Source: Coix lacryma-jobi var. lacryma-jobi
Taxonomy: Eukaryota > Streptophyta > Magnoliopsida > Poales > Poaceae
Length of the DNA: 64,000 nt
NCBI GenBank assembly: GCA_009763385.1
Contig: CM019831.1
Span: 79,023,845 to 79,087,844 of the forward strand
Reading direction: 5' to 3'
The notes beneath the pieces were generated by a model. It worked only from the letters and a program-made list of their open reading frames with translations, was not told the origin of the DNA and did no database searches. Made by a program: the position numbers and the translations under genes. Positions 10,620-20,448 of this stretch are shown one piece after another (positions within the stretch are counted from its first letter, which is position 1; every line of letters begins with the position of its first letter).

Positions 10620-11601
10620 GAAATGCTTGTTGACTCTTGCTAACGTCATCACTAGGAGTAGACTATGGAATCTATCCCTGGCAACGGCGCCAGAAAGGTT
10701 TGTTGATACTTCTTAATGTAAGAAGTATAACTAACTATTCGTATGACTATTGGTAGGTTCTGCAAGCGCACAGAATAAGTCTATTGTAGCACTTCACCCG
10801 GGAGTAACCGAGTATCGTATTTATTTCCACAGGGAAGCTACTATGGCAGAACTAACACTAGGACTGCTATGAACAACTAGTGATTCTAGCAGGGTTGATC
10901 AAGATGTGTGAAAGGGGGTTGGTTTCTAGTACTACTAAAAAGAAAAGAAAGACTAACTATTACTAACCTAAATCGGCGGGGTCTGGCCGATGAACAGATT
11001 AATGTTTTCCTACACACTTACGATCACAACTAACTTAGCAATAAAGATTTTATCTAGTTCTTCGAACCGTACACACCCTCTGGACTATTTACCTCAGACG
11101 TGCACAACGAGGTTTATGATTTAAGAACTAACCTAACTACGTGGTGGAATTCAAGGCTCCCAGGGCTGTCACCACCTGTTTGCTACCACAGCTATCCGGG
11201 GGGCTAGCCACAAACTAAGGTATAACTAGTCTAAGCACCGCGCTTACACTAATATATACTACTCTAATCTTGCGTCCAAAACTAGAGCACTAATTACTCA
11301 GCGAAGAACCCAAACTAGATACAAATTAAATACTAAGTTATCTATGATCAAAAGCACTCAACAAGAACAATAAGTAAAGAACTTAAAGTAAATGCTGAAA
11401 GTAGAAGAACACTAAGATAAAGGAAGACTTGGAATTATACCAGGGACTTGGAAGATCCTCTATTACAACTCCAGCTCTTCTCTTCTACACTCTCGCTCTC
11501 ACTCTAAGTCTCTCAACTAGAGTGTTACTCCACCAGAGCTCCGCTTACAAGAGAGTGGGACTAATGAGGTGAGGTCTGAGTACAAATGAGCTCGGGGGGT
11601 C

Positions 11602-11611
11602 CTATTTATAG
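11602..11611 (-). promoter_or_regulatory. TATA box of the B 5' LTR
   Basis: CTATAAATAG on the minus strand lies about 60 bp downstream, in sense direction, of the nearest paired palindrome module. Transcription would run leftward into gag. Confidence 0.75.
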
Positions 11612-11669
11612 CTTAAGGGACCTAGGGGGTACTTATGGACCTAGGGTTAGGTCAGGTGGGTGAGTGTGG

Positions 11670-11974
11670 TGGCGGGCGCCAGCTATGGGTGGCGGGCGCC
11701 ACTCCCCTGGCCCTTGGATCCACCGCCTCTTCACCAACGGCATCCAGGAGGTCCTCCAAGTTGGTTTGAGGTCGGTTAGGGTTGTCCAATAACCGTCACA
11801 TGGGTAATTAGGCCATGATCCATGTGACGCTGCTTCTTGGCCCTTGGATGAACCGACTTGGGTGAGCAACGGCTGCCAATGAGTGTGGGGTGCTTCCCCT
11901 GGATCAGTGACGTGGCAGGGGGGAGTTTGGGCTTCTCCACCCTGGCGGCCGCCAGCTAGGGGTGGCGGGCGCCA
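11670..11974. repeat. Two paired GC-palindrome modules in the 5' LTR of B
   Basis: TGGCGGGCGCCA occurs at 11670 and 11690. TGGCGGCCGCCA at 11943 is followed by TGGCGGGCGCCA at 11963. Both pairs start 20 bp apart, matching the other LTR. Confidence 0.92.
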
Positions 11975-12196
11975 CCCCTCCTTGGCCCAAAGTGAGCCCA
12001 GGCAAGTGGGCTTGCTTCCTGGTGGGTCCATTTGGTCATTTTGCTCAAAAACCCTGCAATTTCCTACATTCAAATAAAACTCAAGGACAAGTGGAAATCG
12101 TTAGTTTATAAAAGGTTTTTGGTTGATTTTAGGCCCTTGTGTTGTGTTATATGACCTTGTTGATGCTAAGAATATGACACTTAGTGAGCGTCAACA

Positions 12197-14989
12197 CCGG
12201 CGACCACTTGGGAATCGGACTTGATTATGCACCTTCTCGCTCCGATTGCTCGGAGCTTTCGTAGTCCCAGCAGCACGGCTTCATATTCGGATGTGTTGTT
12301 GGTTGTAAGGAACTGCAGCCTTGCGGCGAATCTTACTTTCGGTCCTCTTGGCGGGTTAAAATCGCTGAGATTCTGGCTCCCGCCATTCCCCAATCGCCAT
12401 CACAATTTACAGTCCATACGGGTTCTTCGAATTCGAGAGTTGTGTCGAAAGCCGCCGGGGTCCAATCTGCTATGAAATCCGCTAATGCTTGTGATTTGAT
12501 TGTGGACCGGTCCTGGAAGTCAATCACATATTCGTTTATCTCCGCCGCCCATTTACCAATTTGGCCGATAGCCTCATTGTTGCGGAACAAAGCCTCCAAT
12601 TGTTGGGCCGATTGGACTATGATGTGATGAGACTAAAAATAATGTTTTAGCTTCCTAGAGGCCATCACCATTGTGTATGCTATTTTTTCCAATTCGGAAT
12701 AATTCAGCTTTGCTCCTGACAGTGCCTCAGAGGCGAAATAGATCGGGAACTGTGTCATCTTGTCTTCGTGCACTTTTTCTTCTACCAGAACTGCGCTTAC
12801 GGTAGTGTGAGATGCTGCGAGATACAACAAGAGTGTTGCTTCCAGCGACGGTTTAGATAACGTGGTTAGCCTTGTCAGGTACTCCTTTAGCTGCTGGAAA
12901 GCCTGCCGCTGCTCTTCCCCCAACCGAAAGGGTCAGAGCTACGCAGAGTTCTGAAAAAAGGCAGCCCTTTTTCGGCGGACCTCGCGATAAATCTATTCAA
13001 AGAAGCCAACATTCTTGTCAACTTTTGCACTTGCTTTCGGCTCGAGGGCGGTTGCATGTTGATGATCGCCGTTATTTTGTCGGGATTGGCTTCGATTCCC
13101 CTTGCCGACACCAGGCAACCAAGGAGCTTGCCTTTCTTGATACCAAAAATGCACTTGTCAGGGTTGAGCTTCAAGCCGCTTTTGCGGAGGTTGCCGAAAG
13201 TCTCGAGTAAGTCTGCTTGATGATCTTCCTGTCTGTCACTTTTGACCACTATATCATCAACATAAGCCAACAAGTTCTTCTTCTACTTCTGGCTTTCGAA
13301 AATCTTGTCGGTCATCCACGAGAAAGTTGGGCCTGTGTTCCGCAGCCCTTCCGGCATCCGCCGATAGCAATATGTGCCTGTTGGGGTGATGAAACTTGTT
13401 TTCTCCTCATCGTCAGGATGGAGCCATATCTGGTGATAACCTGAAAAACAATCTAGCAAACTCATTATTTCACAACCGGCTGTGATGTCGACAAGCTTGT
13501 CGATACGAGGTAAAGGGTACGGATCCTTCGGGCAGCATTTGTTGATGTCGGTGAAATCGACGCACATTCGCCACTTTCCATTCTTCTTTTTCACCAAGAC
13601 AACGTTCGCCAGCCATTCGGGATACTGGACTGGTCGGATTAGTCCCGCATCGAGTAATCTTTGCACTTCGGCTTTCGCCACGTCTGCCCTTTCGTTTGAC
13701 ATCTTTCTCAGTTTTTGCTTTCTGGGCTTAGTGCCACTTGCGACGTTCAAACTATGCTGGGCGAGATCTCTGCTAACGCCTTGCAAGTCGTTTGCTGACC
13801 AAGCGAAAATGTCATCGTTGTTCACGAGGAAGGATGCCAGAGTGTTTCTTTCTTCTTTCGGCATGCTTGTCCCGATGTGCACAGTTCTTTCGGGCCTTGA
13901 AGATGCAAGTGGGATTCTCACTGTTTCTTCGGCTGCCCCGGCCTTATATTCGGTCGAGCTGACGGCGGCGTGCACTTCGACGGTTGCTTGTGTTTCATCA
14001 TTTTTTGCCACCTCATTTATGAGACTGTAGCCTGGGGTCGGCATGCCTTCGATTCTCCGGGATGCTTGCTGATCTCCGTGCACAGTAATGATGCCGAAAG
14101 ATGATGGCATTTTCATACACAAGTAGCTTTGCTTGATTATTACATTGAATTTGTTTGTGAAACCTCTGCCGAAAATGGCTGTGTATGGGTAGTCCATGTT
14201 CACTATATCGAACGTCACCATCTCGGTGCGTACTCTCTCTTCCTCGGCGAAAGATACCAGGATTTGTTTCTTGCCGATAGCGTCGATCTTTCTTCCCCCA
14301 AATCCGTACAAAGAATTGCCGGCGGGGTCCAAACTGTGCCTGTCCATTCCCATCGCTTCGAAAGCCTTGACAAACAAGATGTCCGCTGAGCTTCCGGTGT
14401 CAATCAAGATGTTATGCAGGGTGAAACCGGCCACATTGGCCGTGGCGACGAAAGCGTCGCAATGTGGGTAGTCACGAACTTTGAAATCCGATTCATCGAA
14501 ACATATCGGCGCTAGCGACCAAGCTGGCCTGTTCAGCGGGAGCCTTGGTGAAACCGTTTGAACTCTTCGATGATAGTCCTTTCTTGCCCTTTTACTTTCG
14601 TGCTCCAAGTTGGATCCGCCCGTGATGGCAAAAATATGGCCACTTGACGGGAGGATGTTGTTGATTGCGCTAGTTTCATTTTCTATCTCCTGCCCCTGCT
14701 GGTAACTAGGTTGTGCTTGCTGCCCCTGGGGCTGGGCTTGAGCCGGAAGCACTGGTGGCAGTGTTGGCTGGCGCTGATAGTGCATGGGTGACGAAACTGC
14801 CACCGACTGTGGCGCAAAAAACGGGAAATGGTAACCCTGATATGCCGGATTGTACCAATGCAAATTCTGGGGAGGCATGTACTGCGGGGGAAGCATAGGC
14901 GTGCTTGCGTAGTTGCTACACGCTACTGCTCCTGCTGCCAGGTCTTGCGAATTGTGAAAAACGTGCTTGGAGCTTTCGCCAGAAGCTGA
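12197..14989 (-). pseudogene. pol: Element A pol, 5' part: protease, reverse transcriptase, RNase H, second RNase H
   Basis: The protease has ILIDTGSSADILF. The RT has VVLVKKKNGKWRMCVDFTD, SLLDCFSGYHQIWLHPDD and the catalytic AYVDDIVVKS (DD codons about 13253-13258). The first RNase H follows (LYLAASHTTVSAVLVEE, ASEALSGAKLNYSELEK). A second RNase H then begins (WTVNCDGDWG; NTSEYEAVLLGLRKLRAIGA; IIKSDSQVVAG) and is cut by element B. The Tat lineage is known for such an extra, archaeal-like RNase H. Defects include a TAG just before the YVDD motif (about 13280), a frameshift near 12900, a TAG near 12630 and a frameshift near 12390. Gag and pol share one frame upstream of these breaks. Confidence 0.9.
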
Positions 14990-16444
14990 AGCTTGATCCT
15001 TGTCCTTTAGCTCTTTCGCCATCTTGCTGTATTTACAGTCTCGGGTGGTGTGACCGAAATTGCCATCACAGATGACACAGTACGGAGGCATGGCTCCTCT
15101 TCCGCGGCCTCTACCGTCTCGGCCGCCACGTCCTGTCCTTCCACAACGCCCTCCGTGGAATGGTTGATCGAATCCCCTTTGGGGCTAAAAGTTGGCCATG
15201 TCCGGCCTCTCCATGCCCGCTGCTGACTGCGCTGGTTCTTCCTGCAGAGTGTTGATTCTCCGGAAAGGTCTAACGATCCTTTGATTCGGCACTTGCGGTG
15301 GTCGACTTGCTTTCATCGCTTGTCTCTACGTCAAGCGGGCAGGTTCGCGCCGCCGAAAATCATCATCTGATCTTGCATATGAGTTCATCACATCGAACAA
15401 TTCCTTGACAGTTTTCGGCGGTTGTCTGGACAAGTGAGCAGCAAACTGCCCGGTTCCCAAGCCTTCGGTGGCTGCTGAAATTACCGCGGCTTCCGGCACA
15501 TTCGGGGCTTGAGCTTTTAGCTAGATGAAACGTTTGAGGTACTCAGATAAAGGTTCATCATCTTGCTGGGTGCAGTTCATGAGATCTCGCGTGGTCTTGA
15601 CATCCGACCGGAATCCTTGGAAAGTGGCGAGCAATTTGGCCTTCAACTGAGCCCACGAATAGATGGACAATGGCTTGAGAGTGGTGTACCAATCGTGAGC
15701 CACGTCTTCGACTGCCAGAATGAGATATTTCACCAGGGCTTGATTGTCACCGCCTGCCGAAAAGACGGCTGTCTCATAGCTTGCCAAGAATTTGCGCGCA
15801 TTCGCCTTTCCGTCGAAAGTCGGAATGCGTGGCTTGTAGTTGAGCGGCCACGGATGGGCTTGCAATTCTCTTGAAAGCGGGGAGGTTTCGTCGATTGCGT
15901 TATCGAAAGTTGGTGGCTGCTCTCGCCGTGGTACGAACACATTGTCTTGAATTATTGGAATCAGGCCTCCTCCAGCTCTTGTCAGCTCCTGAATTTCCTT
16001 TTCCAGTTGCCTCCTCTGTGCCTCCGCCTGACGAAGCGTGTCGCGAGTTTCTTCTTCCCTTGCTTTTGCCGCAAGTTGCTGCTACAACTGATCTCTTTGC
16101 TGAACCAACCTTTTGATCTCTTCTTGGTGCTCCGTCAGCATTCTGATTGTTTGGGCGTGCCTGGTAACTTCAGCATCGTCGTCTTCTTCGTCGCTGGGCT
16201 CGTCTTGGAGGTTCCCTTCCGGCGTGCCATCTCTGCCGAAAGGCTGCGAGTCATGGCTTGAGGTTGCTATCGGCGGTAGCTGGGTTCTCGTTGGGAGCGT
16301 ACCGCCGAAAGCTTGGGAGTTTTGGGCTGTATTCGGTGGTATTTGAGTGGTTAAAGCGGATGTCGCGATTGTGCCATGGCCATCTTTGTTCGCGACAACC
16401 GTCTTGGGATTGTCGACCGTCTTCGGCGCCTTCCTCGGTGGCAT
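14990..16444 (-). pseudogene. gag: Element A gag
   Basis: The start is taken as the ATG at 16444 (MPPRKAPKTVDNPK), 19 nt after the primer binding site. An acidic, coiled-coil-prone N-terminus (DEEDDDAEVTRHAQTIRMLT) precedes the capsid domain (PRIPTFDGKANARKFLASYE, DWYTTLKPLSIYSWAQLK, DLMNCTQQDDEPLSEYLKRF), which fits the retrotransposon gag family. A zinc knuckle at about 15082-15038 reads CVICDGNFGHTTRDC, the C-x2-C/H-x5-H-x4-C form seen in Tat gag. An RGGRDGRGRG-like basic stretch precedes it. In-frame stops occur at about 16083, 15521, 15330 and 15185, so the product is broken. Confidence 0.85.
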
Positions 16445-16462
16445 GGAAAGCTCGGGCGACAA

Positions 16463-16477
16463 CCACGGTGGGCGCCA
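16463..16477 (-). other. Primer binding site of element A (tRNA-Lys type)
   Basis: The minus strand reads TGGCGCCCACCGTGG, one nt inside the LTR edge. It differs by one base from the complement of a plant tRNA-Lys 3' end, as I recall it. Confidence 0.75.
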
Positions 16478-16619
16478 ATGTTGTTTCTGGACCGAGATCC
16501 CGAAACAGCAGGTTGTCGCACGAGCGAAAGCACAGAGCGAAAGCGGAAGTAAACGGAAGAGAGTGGGAAGTTGAGTCGAGTGAACAGTGTTCTCCCCCCC
16601 TCCCTTGGGAGGCTTGGAG

Positions 16620-16628
16620 CCTTTTATA
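16620..16628 (-). promoter_or_regulatory. TATA box of the element A LTR
   Basis: TATAAAAGG on the minus strand is about 175 nt upstream of the gag ATG and downstream of the U3 tandem repeats. Confidence 0.6.
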
Positions 16629-16912
16629 TTAATCCAGATCAGTTTGAGAGTACAAAAATGCCCTTCCAACCACTCTGTTATAATTACAATGATGCCCTAC
16701 TCAACTACCCCATGGTTGTACGCCGCCTCTTCCGGCACGAGGGGCATCATCGTAACTTCGCCCTCTGACGGGCCCAGCGTCCCCGACTCCTTTTCCTGAC
16801 CGGTGGGCCCGCTCCCTTTGACCCAGGCTTCCGGCGACCTGCGCAAACCTGTGAGAAAACAAAGTCATGAATGACGAAGACTCCCGCTGGAAACGCTGGG
16901 CTCCTTTCGCGC

Positions 16913-17270
16913 GAATGCTTCCTTTCGCACGAAAGCTCCGCCTTCCCTTCGTCCTCGAGCCGAAACGCGTGCTTCCGCGCGAATGCTTCCTTTCGCACGA
17001 AAGCTCCGCCTTCCCTCGGTCCTCGAGCCAAAACGCGTGCTTCCGCGCGAATGCTTCCTTCCGCACGAAAGCTCCGCCTTCCCTTGGTCCTCGAGCCGAA
17101 ACGTGTGCTTCCGCGCGAAGGCTTCCTTTTGCACGAAAGCTCCGCCTTCCCTCGGTCTTCGAGCCGAAACGCGTGCTTCCGCGCGAATGCTTCCTTTCAC
17201 ACGAAAGCTCCGTCGTCTTTCGGTCTTGTGGGGCCAATGACGAACGCGTGCTTCCGCGCGAATGCGCGCG
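16913..17270. repeat. 68-bp U3 tandem repeats, about five units
   Basis: GAATGCTTCC or a close variant recurs at 16913, 16981, 17049, 17117 and 17185, exactly 68 bp apart; a divergent unit follows near 17260. Most units contain CTTTCG-CA-CGAAAG, a perfect 6-bp inverted repeat, plus the string CGCGCG. The open frames across this array in several phases are artefacts of the periodicity. Confidence 0.93.
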
Positions 17271-17342
17271 TCCGCGCGAAAGCACCGTCATCCTTTGGTA
17301 TTGCGGGTTGGAGGCGCTTGCGGTCTGGGTACCATCCCAACA

Positions 17343-18503
17343 ATACCCTAGGAGATGACCTTGAGGTACAACAGGACTGCCGAAGAAGGCGCCAAGCAAG
17401 AGAAGCAAAACCCCACATTCAGCAGGATGTCGAACTGTCCTGGACTGAGGCTCAAACAGTTCAGGATTCACTCCTCGGACTGTCCGGGGACTGCACCGGA
17501 CTATCCGTAGGCAAAATCTCAGAAATGCAACTCTTCTGGAACAGTTCTGGACAGGTCCCGAACTGTCCGCGGTTTGCACGCCGGACAGTCTGTGGTTCTT
17601 GTGAACAGTGCAACAGTAGCATCCGGCGACAGCACTGTGGCACGTCCGATGTAACCCCAAACTATCTGCGGGTCACTAGCAGACTGTCCGCCGGTCACTT
17701 GACCGAGAACAGTGCCACACTGCGCTAGACTGAACCGCCCAAAACCTCGAGTCCCGGACAGTCCGCGGATGAACAGAACTGCACGAAAATAGCTCAGGAC
17801 AAAACCAAAATCGATCAGATCTCGATAAAATGAAAAGGGGTTGCAACCAAACTTCTCCCAGGTGATCTATGCATGTTGGTGAGCTAATCCCAATAAATCA
17901 TGGCTCGAACACTACTCAATCAAGAGATATCGCAAATCACGTGAAAAGGGGAAGGTTTGGAGAACAAAAACGATTTCAGCCCGATCTATGTGCTCATGAG
18001 GTTCTAGTGAAAATCCTTTGGTGGAAAGATGCTACTCATGTCCTAGCACAACATGGTTCAACCAAGATCAAAAACCATCCCTCAAATCGAAAGAATGAAC
18101 AAAATCACCGAGAGGGGGAATAGAAGAACACGAAGAACACAATCGCAATCAACAAAAGATTTCAGCCAAAGCCCCCGAGGAGACAAGGAGATTACGGTCT
18201 CCTTTCCTAAAATCCAAAATACACACAAGAATTATGCCGTCTCTGCGGATCACAAGCAGCTACTGAGAGAGAGGACATAACAAATGAATATCTAGAGTCT
18301 AAGAATGAAATGCTACAAGGATAGAGAAGATGAGGGGTGTCATCCCTTATTTATAGCCTATTACATATTACCCCTTCTACCCCGAGATACAAGAGCAAAC
18401 TAGCTAACTCTAGGGGTATTCTAGTCCAACTGTGTCATGTCTACATCCGACGGTCACAAGCCTTCTCATCCTTCATTTCGTCGTAACACAAGCTCTAGGA
18501 TGT
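17343..18503 (-). repeat. S5: partial Sirevirus LTR
   Basis: This stretch is collinear with part of the S4 LTR (about 21200-22110): for example TTTGGAGAACAAAAA, TCCTTTGGTGGAAAGATG and CATCCCTCAAATCGAAAGAA. It carries a cluster of GGACTGTCC-type palindromes (about 17440-17765) and a TATA box. The left side is cut by A at 17342/17343 and the right by a gypsy LTR at 18504, so both LTR ends are missing here. Confidence 0.8.
18348..18357 (-). promoter_or_regulatory. TATA box of the S5 LTR
   Basis: CTATAAATAA lies on the minus strand. The palindrome cluster is 600-900 nt downstream of it, so it would be in the transcribed part of the LTR. Confidence 0.55.
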
Positions 18504-18832
18504 TGTTGTTAACGGTCCTTAACACCTCATTTATACCATCAACAATTGCTATTTTGGTCAAATAAGTGATATAAAACGATAATCATAGGGCTTATTTCTA
18601 ACTATTTCCATAAGTTGTGATGATTATGTGAGTGCAGGTAAAAGATACCAATATATGTCAATATACATTGTAAAAATACTTCTTCAAATGCTCATTTTGA
18701 TTACACCATGTTGAAGAGCTCGTCGAGATACAGAAAATCGAGTTTTGGTTACTCAATTCGGAGTCCAGATGACGAAGTTAGGGTTTCCAGAAGATTTCAA
18801 GACAAAACATGTAGGAAATCGGTCACAGGGTA

Positions 18833-18864
18833 TGGCGGGCAGCACATACACATGGTGTCCGCCA
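18833..18864. repeat. Degenerate paired-palindrome module
   Basis: TGGCGGGCAGCA at 18833 and TGGTGTCCGCCA at 18853 start 20 bp apart. The arms are degraded but the spacing is kept. Confidence 0.7.
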
Positions 18865-19086
18865 TTGACATGTGTCCAAAGGCCACCAAACTTGCTCCAA
18901 GGCCTCTATACTCAATGGAGAACCCATGGGAAGCGTTGTTCATGCCATTGGATCACATGGAGGCCCGATAGTAATGAGATCAATGCAACACAAGCCGATG
19001 ACCGAAGGAAATGACATCGGACTTCAACCAAGCTTTGTACACCATGAAAGTAGAAGACAAATGCAGGAAAAATGGGCTCAACACCA

Positions 19087-19139
19087 TGGCGGCCACCAAG
19101 CCCATGTTGGCGCCCGCCACCCCTAGGTGGCGCCTGCCA
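19087..19139. repeat. Triple palindrome module
   Basis: TGGCGGCCACCA at 19087, TGGCGCCCGCCA at 19108 and TGGCGCCTGCCA at 19128 have starts 21 and 20 bp apart. The centre is CC rather than GG, as expected for the opposite orientation relative to B. Confidence 0.88.
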
Positions 19140-19591
19140 CCTCCCTTTTGACTACCACGTCACTGATCCGTGTGAAACACAAGTGGTAGCATCCAGAGCA
19201 TTGATCAAAGGCAATTTCATCCAATGACAGTGTTGACATCTCTTAGCATCACCTTAGATAATGGCGCCAGAAATATGTGTAGACAAATCTAACATCATTA
19301 CCTTTAAAGCTAGGGGGTCACCACTAGCAGCAACACTAGAGATGTGGTTGTATTTATGATCACGCTCTTATAAAATATGAAATGAGATTATCCGCAAGCG
19401 CAAAGATAAAATACACCCGTTGTATCATTTCACCTATGAGAGTTTCCAAGGTATCATTATTTATATTATGCCTTCTACTTCTAAGTCTCAAGAGAGTGGC
19501 AGGAGATAAACATCTAAATACTATAACACACACATGTATGATTATGATAAGAGTTCCACTAGATCTACTCAACATAGGAATCAATCATAAC

Positions 19592-19769
19592 AGATATAAG
19601 ACAAATAAGGTAAATAAGATAGAACATGATAAACCAAAAAGAGTTCCACACAACATTCCCATCCAAGGTTTGATCATAACTAGAACTAGAAATAGATAGA
19701 TTAACTTCCTAATATGGTTCGAACTATAGGTCATAGACTACATCAATTAGTGCAGTTATGTTTAGCAAT
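19592..19769. repeat. 178-bp direct repeat, copy 1
   Basis: The stretch AGATATAAG to TTTAGCAAT recurs at 20449-20626 with scattered differences and equal length. Copy 2 ends exactly at the S4 insertion point, so the true repeat may be longer. Confidence 0.85.
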
Positions 19770-19811
19770 CATGGTTAGAATAACTTATATTTATACGCAG
19801 GAGACATCACG

Positions 19812-20118
19812 CATTTAGCCCCGGTTGGTGTTACCAACCGGGGCTAAAGGTCCTTCCCGAGTGGATTCAAAAGGAAAACGTCCAGAACTACATCACGTGG
19901 GTTGTATAGCTCAGTTGGTAAGCGTGCCTGAGGCGAAAGGTGTTGAGTTCGAATCTCACAAACGCACATTTATTTTTTATCGTGAGAGGCTTTAGCCCTG
20001 GTTGGATGCACCCGGGACTAAAGCCTGGGGCCTTTAGTCCCGTAGTGCTAGCCCCGGATGGAAAACTGGGGCTAAAGCCCCTTCCCAACCGGGGCTAAAG
20101 GCCGATTCTGTAGTAGTG
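19812..20118 (-). mobile_element. CACTA-type miniature element, left end eroded
   Basis: The right end, read on the minus strand, starts CACTACTACAGAAT (20105-20118) and continues into CCTTTAGCCCCGGTTGG. That terminus with subterminal repeats is typical of grass CACTA elements. Related inverted copies of TTTAGCCCCGGTTGG and TTTAGTCCC lie at 19814-19851 and 19990-20100. There is no transposase. The left CACTA terminus is not recognisable, and I could not see a 3-bp target duplication. Confidence 0.7.
19897..19967 (+). other. tRNA-like Pol III module inside the CACTA-type element
   Basis: A perfect A-box match (TAGCTCAGTTGG, 19907-19918) and a close B-box (AGTTCGAATCT, 19946-19956) are spaced as in a tRNA. 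The ends pair as an acceptor stem (GTGGGTT with AACGCAC, six of seven pairs), and a T-arm (TGAG-TTCGAAT-CTCA) is visible. The D-arm is short and the anticodon loop is 8 nt, so this is likely a tRNA-derived pseudogene or SINE-like head, not a working tRNA. Confidence 0.5.
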
Positions 20119-20448
20119 CTATATTTGGGGAGTGGACTACAAAGGAATCAACAAGGATATAAGAGTCACCCTCGCGAACTGCCACTTGCTTTCCCAGAAT
20201 ATAGGGTGCATTCGCAGGTAAACAATGTATAAGCGCCATGCTTACACAATGTTGACCACTCACCCCTTGATCATCAGAATGAGCGCTATACAAACACGAG
20301 CATGAACATAAAGATACCCTAGCTATGCTAGACATATAATCAAAGTAGACGATGAACACTATAATCATGAACACAAAATAGTAATAATTCCTATCAATTA
20401 TCAACATGAAATAGTAATAAGTCATATGAAGTATCAACATGAAATAAT

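Larger units (their letters stand above)
2894..12196 (-). mobile_element. Element B: non-autonomous Athila-lineage retrotransposon
   Basis: Two near-identical direct LTRs (2894-4468 and 10628-12196) begin TGTTGAC and end GTCAACA on the plus strand. Inside, in sense order on the minus strand, are a tRNA-Asp-type primer binding site, Athila-like gag, a protease with a DLGAS active site, a spacer, an Athila-type extra ORF, a long 3' noncoding region and a polypurine tract. No reverse transcriptase, RNase H or integrase motif is present in any frame. If mobile, it must have used enzymes of a related element. The near-identity of its LTRs indicates a fairly recent insertion, later than A. Confidence 0.93.
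10628..12196 (-). repeat. 5' LTR of element B
   Basis: This 1569-bp copy of 2894-4468 lies next to the primer binding site, so it is the promoter-bearing LTR. Its TATA box is CTATAAATAG on the minus strand at 11602-11611. Paired palindromes at 11670/11690 and 11943/11963 lie upstream of it. The embedded PBS copy is at 10675-10692. Confidence 0.95.
1..17342 (-). mobile_element. Element A: Tat-lineage Ty3/gypsy retrotransposon, interrupted
   Basis: On the minus strand the domain order is gag, zinc knuckle, aspartic protease, reverse transcriptase, RNase H, a second RNase H, then integrase. This is Ty3/gypsy order, and the extra RNase H is a known hallmark of the Tat lineage. The 5' LTR is 16479-17342, followed by a tRNA-Lys-type primer binding site. 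The 3' LTR is not in the window; only the long 3' noncoding region with a 55-bp tandem array is seen. Element B (2894-12196) is inserted in the second RNase H. The 5 bp after the 5' LTR are ATACC, the expected target duplication, but its partner lies off the left edge. Stops and frameshifts make this copy non-functional. Confidence 0.88.
16479..17342 (-). repeat. 5' LTR of element A
   Basis: The LTR is TGTTG to CAACA, 864 bp, next to the primer binding site. A TATA-like TATAAAAGG lies on the minus strand at 16620-16628. A 68-bp tandem array occupies the U3 region upstream of it. The outer copy is off the left edge, so the right boundary is inferred from the terminal CAACA. Confidence 0.82.
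18504..19230 (+). repeat. Plus-oriented partial LTR related to element B
   Basis: Read forward it follows the sense start of B's LTR: TGTTG at 18504, then ACCATCAACAA as in B, then CACGTCACTGATCC near 19158, as in the sense strand of B's LTR. It has two palindrome modules (18833/18853 and 19087/19108/19128). It is much diverged from B and ends abruptly at 19230. Confidence 0.6.

Noticed and set aside
16701..17728. Long open frames (285 and 319 codons) on both strands
   Set aside because: They are produced by the 68-bp GC-rich U3 repeats and cross the LTR boundary at 17342.
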